This document shows positions 22,602 through 25,582 of a DNA stretch of 25,582 bases, in pieces. The stretch covers positions 1-25,582 of the forward strand of contig JAISXM010000065.1 of the NCBI GenBank assembly GCA_031270515.1, written 5' to 3'. The position numbers and the translations under genes are program-made. The number at the start of each line of letters is the position of its first letter. Position 1 is the stretch's first letter. The DNA is from Holosporales bacterium (lineage in GTDB: Bacteria; Pseudomonadota; Alphaproteobacteria; BNTO01). Below the pieces are notes generated by a model that saw nothing but the letters and a program-made list of their open reading frames with translations, was not told where the DNA came from and ran no database searches.

Positions 22602-23414
22602 CTATTTACGCCGCCGAACGATATACTTATTTGTCCTTTTATTATGACGAGTCTTACGCCCTTTTGTACACAACCCCCAAGGAGTACACGGATGGCGGCC
22701 TCCATTAGTACGCCCACCATGAGGATGGTCTACTGGGTTCATCGAAATACCGCGAGTTTGCGGCCTAATACCTAACCAGCGCCCACGCCCCGCCTTCGAA
22801 TCATTCCTGTTCTGATTATCAGCGTTAGACAGTTCACCTATTGTAGCACGACATTCGCTGCGAACCAAGTGAACTTCTCCCGAAGGAAAGCGCAGAATCA
22901 CATAAGAGCCATCACGCCCCATGATTTGCACACTTGTGCCAGCAGAGCGAGCGAGCTGCCCCCCCTTCCCTGCTTTCAACTCAACATTGTGAACAACCGT
23001 CCCCAGAGGAATATTCTTTAAAGCCATGCAATTACCTGGCTTCACATCAGTCTTCGCCCCCGAAAACAAGCGATCCCCGACGCGCACCTTATTCGGCGCC
23101 AAAATATACCGACGCTCGCCATCCTCATACGCCACCAGCGCAATAAACGCGGTGCGATTAGGATCATACTCAATGCGCTCGACCGTGCACGCCATATCAT
23201 CCTTGCCACGCACAAAATCGATAACCCGATACAAACGCTTATGCCGTCCGCCTCTGTGGCGACTCGTTATGCGCCCCAAGTTGTTTCGACCACTCGTCCT
23301 CGGTAAACCAAACGTTAAACCTCTAAAAGGACGCCCCTGCCATAGCCCCGACCGATCAATATTAATAAGCTGACGTTGGCTAGACGTAGTTGGATTATAT
23401 TGCTTTAACGCCAT
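22602..23414 (-). CDS. rplB: 50S ribosomal protein L2
   Basis: The 270-residue product starts MALKQYNPTTSSQRQL and has GRNNLGRITSRHRGGRHKR, the OB and SH3 domains, and the functional loop MNPVDHPHGG with the conserved His near peptidyl-transferase RNA. It is two bases after rplW, and GGAG precedes the ATG. Confidence 0.97.
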   Translation of the reverse strand: MALKQYNPTTSSQRQLINIDRSGLWQGRPFRGLTFGLPRTSGRNNLGRITSRHRGGRHKRLYRVIDFVRGKDDMACTVERIEYDPNRTAFIALVAYEDGERRYILAPNKVRVGDRLFSGAKTDVKPGNCMALKNIPLGTVVHNVELKAGKGGQLARSAGTSVQIMGRDGSYVILRFPSGEVHLVRSECRATIGELSNADNQNRNDSKAGRGRWLGIRPQTRGISMNPVDHPHGGRTNGGRHPCTPWGLCTKGRKTRHNKRTNKYIVRRRK

Positions 23415-23416
23415 AA

Positions 23417-23731
23417 CTAAACTCCAGCAACAAAAACTATACTCTGCCCAGGGGCCAACCGAACGACCGCACGCTTCTGATCAGACAAACGAGCTTTACG
23501 CCCACGGAAGGTTTTGCTTTTCCCTTTCCGAATCAACGTGTTTACTGACACAACGCTCACGTTAAATACCCGCTCCACAGCGTGCTTTATATCCGCTTTA
23601 GTCGCGCCTTTGTCTACGACGAAAAAGTATTGACCCGCATCCCCAGCTAGATTACTTTTCTCGGTAATGACCGGATACCTCAATACAGAGTAGTCATTAA
23701 ACACAACTCTTGGTGAATTATTACTAGCCAT
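23417..23731 (-). CDS. rplW: 50S ribosomal protein L23
   Basis: The start is ATG 23731, inside the last codons of rplD (8-base overlap), giving 104 residues. A longer frame from 23764 is rejected as it is only the rplD overlap. RYPVITEKSNL and DIKHAVERVFNVSVVSVNTL are L23 signatures. L23 forms the docking site for trigger factor and the signal recognition particle. Confidence 0.96.
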   Translation of the reverse strand: MASNNSPRVVFNDYSVLRYPVITEKSNLAGDAGQYFFVVDKGATKADIKHAVERVFNVSVVSVNTLIRKGKSKTFRGRKARLSDQKRAVVRLAPGQSIVFVAGV

Positions 23732-24344
23732 GCAACCTCGCCTCCAGCGCGCTAATAGCAGCAACCGTCATGACCAAATGATCGCGGCGCAGTATATCGT
23801 AAACATTTAAACCAATTTGCGGAATGACATCAAAATTAGGACAGTTACTTAATGCCAAAAGTGAATTCTCGTTAACAGCCTCGTCTACAAACAAGGCAGA
23901 CTCGATGCCAGTGGGCTTCCACAACTCGACGAAAGCTTTCGTCCGAGGCAACGGCAAATCAAACTTGTCCAACACCAGCAGCTCACCTGAATTAATTTTA
24001 TCAGCGACCGCCATCCGCAGCCCCAGCTTACGAATACGCTTTGGTAAAGAGTGTTCGTAACTTCTTGGAGTCGGACCGAAAACGATACCACCGCCCCGAA
24101 ATTGCGTTCCCCTCAATGAACCGTGCCTGGCGCCACCACTTCCTTTCTGGCGAACGCTCTTCTTTCCGGTTCCGCTCACCTGACTGATCGTCTTAGCCTG
24201 GTGCGTTCCAGCCCTGCGACGAGCCAATTGCCAACGAACAACCCGGTGAACAATATCTTCACGTGGCGTGATCGCGAACAACTCATCACTAAGGACAGTT
24301 TCGCCCTGACGGTTTCGCTCTAAATCAAAAACTTCAATATTCAT
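23724..24344 (-). CDS. rplD: 50S ribosomal protein L4
   Basis: The 206-residue product contains the tunnel loop (SGTGKKSVRQKGSGGARHGS, then FRGGGIVFGPTPRSY) and the globular fold ending in MTVAAISALEARLHG. In many bacteria L4 represses this operon; no leader structure is visible here as the operon start is outside the window. No strong ribosome binding site is seen before its ATG, and a 30-bp gap follows rplC. Confidence 0.97.
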   Translation of the reverse strand: MNIEVFDLERNRQGETVLSDELFAITPREDIVHRVVRWQLARRRAGTHQAKTISQVSGTGKKSVRQKGSGGARHGSLRGTQFRGGGIVFGPTPRSYEHSLPKRIRKLGLRMAVADKINSGELLVLDKFDLPLPRTKAFVELWKPTGIESALFVDEAVNENSLLALSNCPNFDVIPQIGLNVYDILRRDHLVMTVAAISALEARLHG

Positions 24345-24374
24345 AATTACAACACTAAAATATAACAGCCGATT

Positions 24375-25013
24375 TTACTTTCCTGACTTAATTGCATCAC
24401 GAACAAAAACAAGCGCCCCCTTCGGACCAGGAACACTACCTCTAATAAACAACAAATTTCGATCGAAATCAACCCCTGACACGACCAAGTTCAGCGTAGT
24501 CACCTGAACATGCCCCATATGCCCTGCCATTCGTTTGTTTTTAAACACGCGCCCAGGCTCTGTTCTGTTTCCAGTAGAACCATGGCTGCGATGCGATACA
24601 GAAACACCGTGAGTGGCTCGCAAACCGCCGAATCCGTGACGCTTCATCGATCCAGCGAACCCCTTACCTTGGGATATTCCTGTGACGTCCACCAATTGCC
24701 CATCCGTAAAATGAGAAACGGACAGTGTCGTCCCTACTTCGTGCAATGCGTCATCCGACACCCTGAATTCTTTCAGCACACGACATGGCTCCAAACCTTT
24801 TTTCGCATAAAAGCCACGCAACGGCACAGATATCTTGTTTGCTGCGACACGCTTCGCCCCCAGCTGAACAGCGGTATAGCCGTCCTCGCTTTGCTTGCGA
24901 ACGCCAACAACAGTGCATTCTTCAACCTTCAATACGGTAACAGGAATGCTCACCCCTGCTGGAGTAAACAACCGAGTCATCCCAACCTTTTCTGCAATCA
25001 GTCCCGTTCTCAT
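24375..25013 (-). CDS. rplC: 50S ribosomal protein L3
   Basis: The 212-residue product begins MRTGLIAEKVGMTRLF and has GKGFAGSMKRHGFGGLRATHGVS and GRVFKNKRMAGHMG, the extended loop reaching the peptidyl-transferase centre. At the position where many homologues carry a methylated Gln (GSxGQ), this one has Asn (GSTGN). It is eight bases after rpsJ. Confidence 0.97.
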   Translation of the reverse strand: MRTGLIAEKVGMTRLFTPAGVSIPVTVLKVEECTVVGVRKQSEDGYTAVQLGAKRVAANKISVPLRGFYAKKGLEPCRVLKEFRVSDDALHEVGTTLSVSHFTDGQLVDVTGISQGKGFAGSMKRHGFGGLRATHGVSVSHRSHGSTGNRTEPGRVFKNKRMAGHMGHVQVTTLNLVVSGVDFDRNLLFIRGSVPGPKGALVFVRDAIKSGK

Positions 25014-25021
25014 GATACAAC

Positions 25022-25330
25022 CTACAACTTAATCTCAACGCCCACACCAGCCGCCAAGTCAAGCTTCATCAAGCCGTCAACTGTTTGAGGCAACCAATCC
25101 ACTATATCTATGACACGCTTGTGCGTTCTCATTTCAAATTGCTCCCTAGATTTCTTAAAAATGTGAGGAGACCTATTTACCGTAAACAACTCGCGTTTTG
25201 TCGGAACCGGAACAGGCCCACAAACCCGAGCACCTGAACGTTTAGCAGTGTTAACTATATCCTTGACAGATTGGTCAAGCAACCTGTGATCATACGCCCG
25301 TAGCTTTATACGGATAAATTGCCCTTTCAT
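25022..25330 (-). CDS. rpsJ: 30S ribosomal protein S10 (NusE)
   Basis: The 102-residue product has IRIKLRAYDHRLLDQSVKDIV, GPVPVPTKRELFTVNRSPH and KSREQFEMRTHKRVIDI, which are typical of S10. The protein also acts in transcription antitermination as NusE. AAGGA lies five bases before the ATG. It opens the S10 block after tuf, from which it is separated by 96 bases. Confidence 0.97.
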   Translation of the reverse strand: MKGQFIRIKLRAYDHRLLDQSVKDIVNTAKRSGARVCGPVPVPTKRELFTVNRSPHIFKKSREQFEMRTHKRVIDIVDWLPQTVDGLMKLDLAAGVGVEIKL

Positions 25331-25415
25331 AACATTCCTTCAACTAAAAAAAACAATAAGACCAACAACAACTAAAAAACAAAACAAACCGATATTCCTG
25401 TACAAATATACTTAT

Positions 25416-25430
25416 GTGAGAATATCTCAC
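25416..25430 (-). other. Perfect hairpin overlapping the tuf stop codon
   Basis: On the minus strand GTGAGA-TAT-TCTCAC forms a 6-bp stem with a 3-base loop that includes the TGA stop of tuf. No strong T-run follows, so complete termination is unlikely. It might be an attenuator or mRNA-processing hairpin between tuf and rpsJ. Confidence refers to the hairpin, not to a function. Confidence 0.5.
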
Positions 25431-25582
25431 CTGAAGATTTTTGAAACCACCCCCGAGCCAACCGTATGCCCTCCCTCGCGGATCGCAAACCGCAGCCCCT
25501 CGTCCATCGCAATTGGCGACAGCAGCTCGACCTTCATCCGCACGTTATCCCCAGGCATCACCATTTCCACGCCATCAGGCAA
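25427..25582 (-). CDS. tuf: Elongation factor Tu, C-terminal fragment (gene continues beyond the window)
   Basis: The visible 51 residues read VEMVMPGDNVRMKVELLSPIA, then MDEGLRFAIREGGHTVGSGVVSKIFR and a TGA stop, the C-terminal beta-barrel domain 3 of EF-Tu. EF-Tu brings aminoacyl-tRNA to the ribosome. The position just before rpsJ is the alphaproteobacterial str–S10 junction. The start and the GTPase domain lie outside the window. Confidence 0.96.
   Translation of the reverse strand: MPDGVEMVMPGDNVRMKVELLSPIAMDEGLRFAIREGGHTVGSGVVSKIFR

Noticed and set aside
22433..22720. Leu/Gly repeat protein on the minus strand between rpsS and rplB
   Set aside because: The repeats come from the 24-bp tandem array, and the frame overlaps both ribosomal genes.

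Overview
The window is almost certainly from an alphaproteobacterium. The evidence is a contiguous minus-strand run tuf–rpsJ–rplC–rplD–rplW–rplB–rpsS–rplV–rpsC–rplP–rpmC–rpsQ–rplN–rplX–rplE–rpsN–rpsH–rplF–rplR–rpsE–rpmD–rplO–secY–adk–rpsM–rpsK–rpoA–rplQ. The placement of adk between secY and rpsM, with tuf upstream of rpsJ, is the usual layout in that class. A class I (DhnA-type) aldolase, a polymorphic-toxin-like cassette, a large secreted Sel1-repeat protein and lineage-specific secreted proteins suggest a host-associated or intracellular lineage such as Rickettsiales or Holosporales. That placement is inference.

Layout. Positions 1–2209 hold a plus-strand cassette of three tightly overlapping genes: the 3' part of a large protein ending in a GIY-YIG-like nuclease domain, a probable immunity gene, and a small secreted or membrane protein. 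Positions 2210–2773 are non-coding and rich in palindromes. Minus-strand tRNA-His(GTG) and tRNA-Thr(TGT) follow, with a recognisable promoter and short tandem repeats that may be insertion-sequence debris. A fructose-bisphosphate aldolase gene at 3208–4161 has its own clear sigma-70-type promoter. From 4331 to 9306 lies an accessory block: a truncated copy of a secreted protein, a convergent 833-residue Sel1-repeat protein, paired hairpin repeats, and the intact 582-residue paralogue of the truncated gene. pntA (transhydrogenase alpha) converges on this block without its usual partners. From 10713 to the end is the ribosomal protein/secY/adk/rpoA operon, read right to left.

The most unusual property is how the spacers of the ribosomal operon are built. 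Several contain short tandem repeats, and at three places (after rplQ, rpmD and rplV) the repeat unit is a copy of the 3' end of the upstream gene, including its stop codon. In rpmD the copy still reads as a near-identical C-terminal peptide in frame. rpsE carries eight in-frame copies of an 18-bp unit at its 5' end, encoding a hydrophilic hexapeptide tail. L30 carries a 75-residue N-terminal extension and adenylate kinase a roughly 30-residue one. Together these point to strong local duplication activity that is tolerated even in this essential operon.

Many starts were moved from the longest reading frame to the internal codon that has a ribosome binding site or a stop/start overlap (fba, rpsC, rplN, rplX, rplE, rpsH, rplW, adk, the Sel1 gene). 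Family assignments rest on recognised motifs and gene order; no database search was run.
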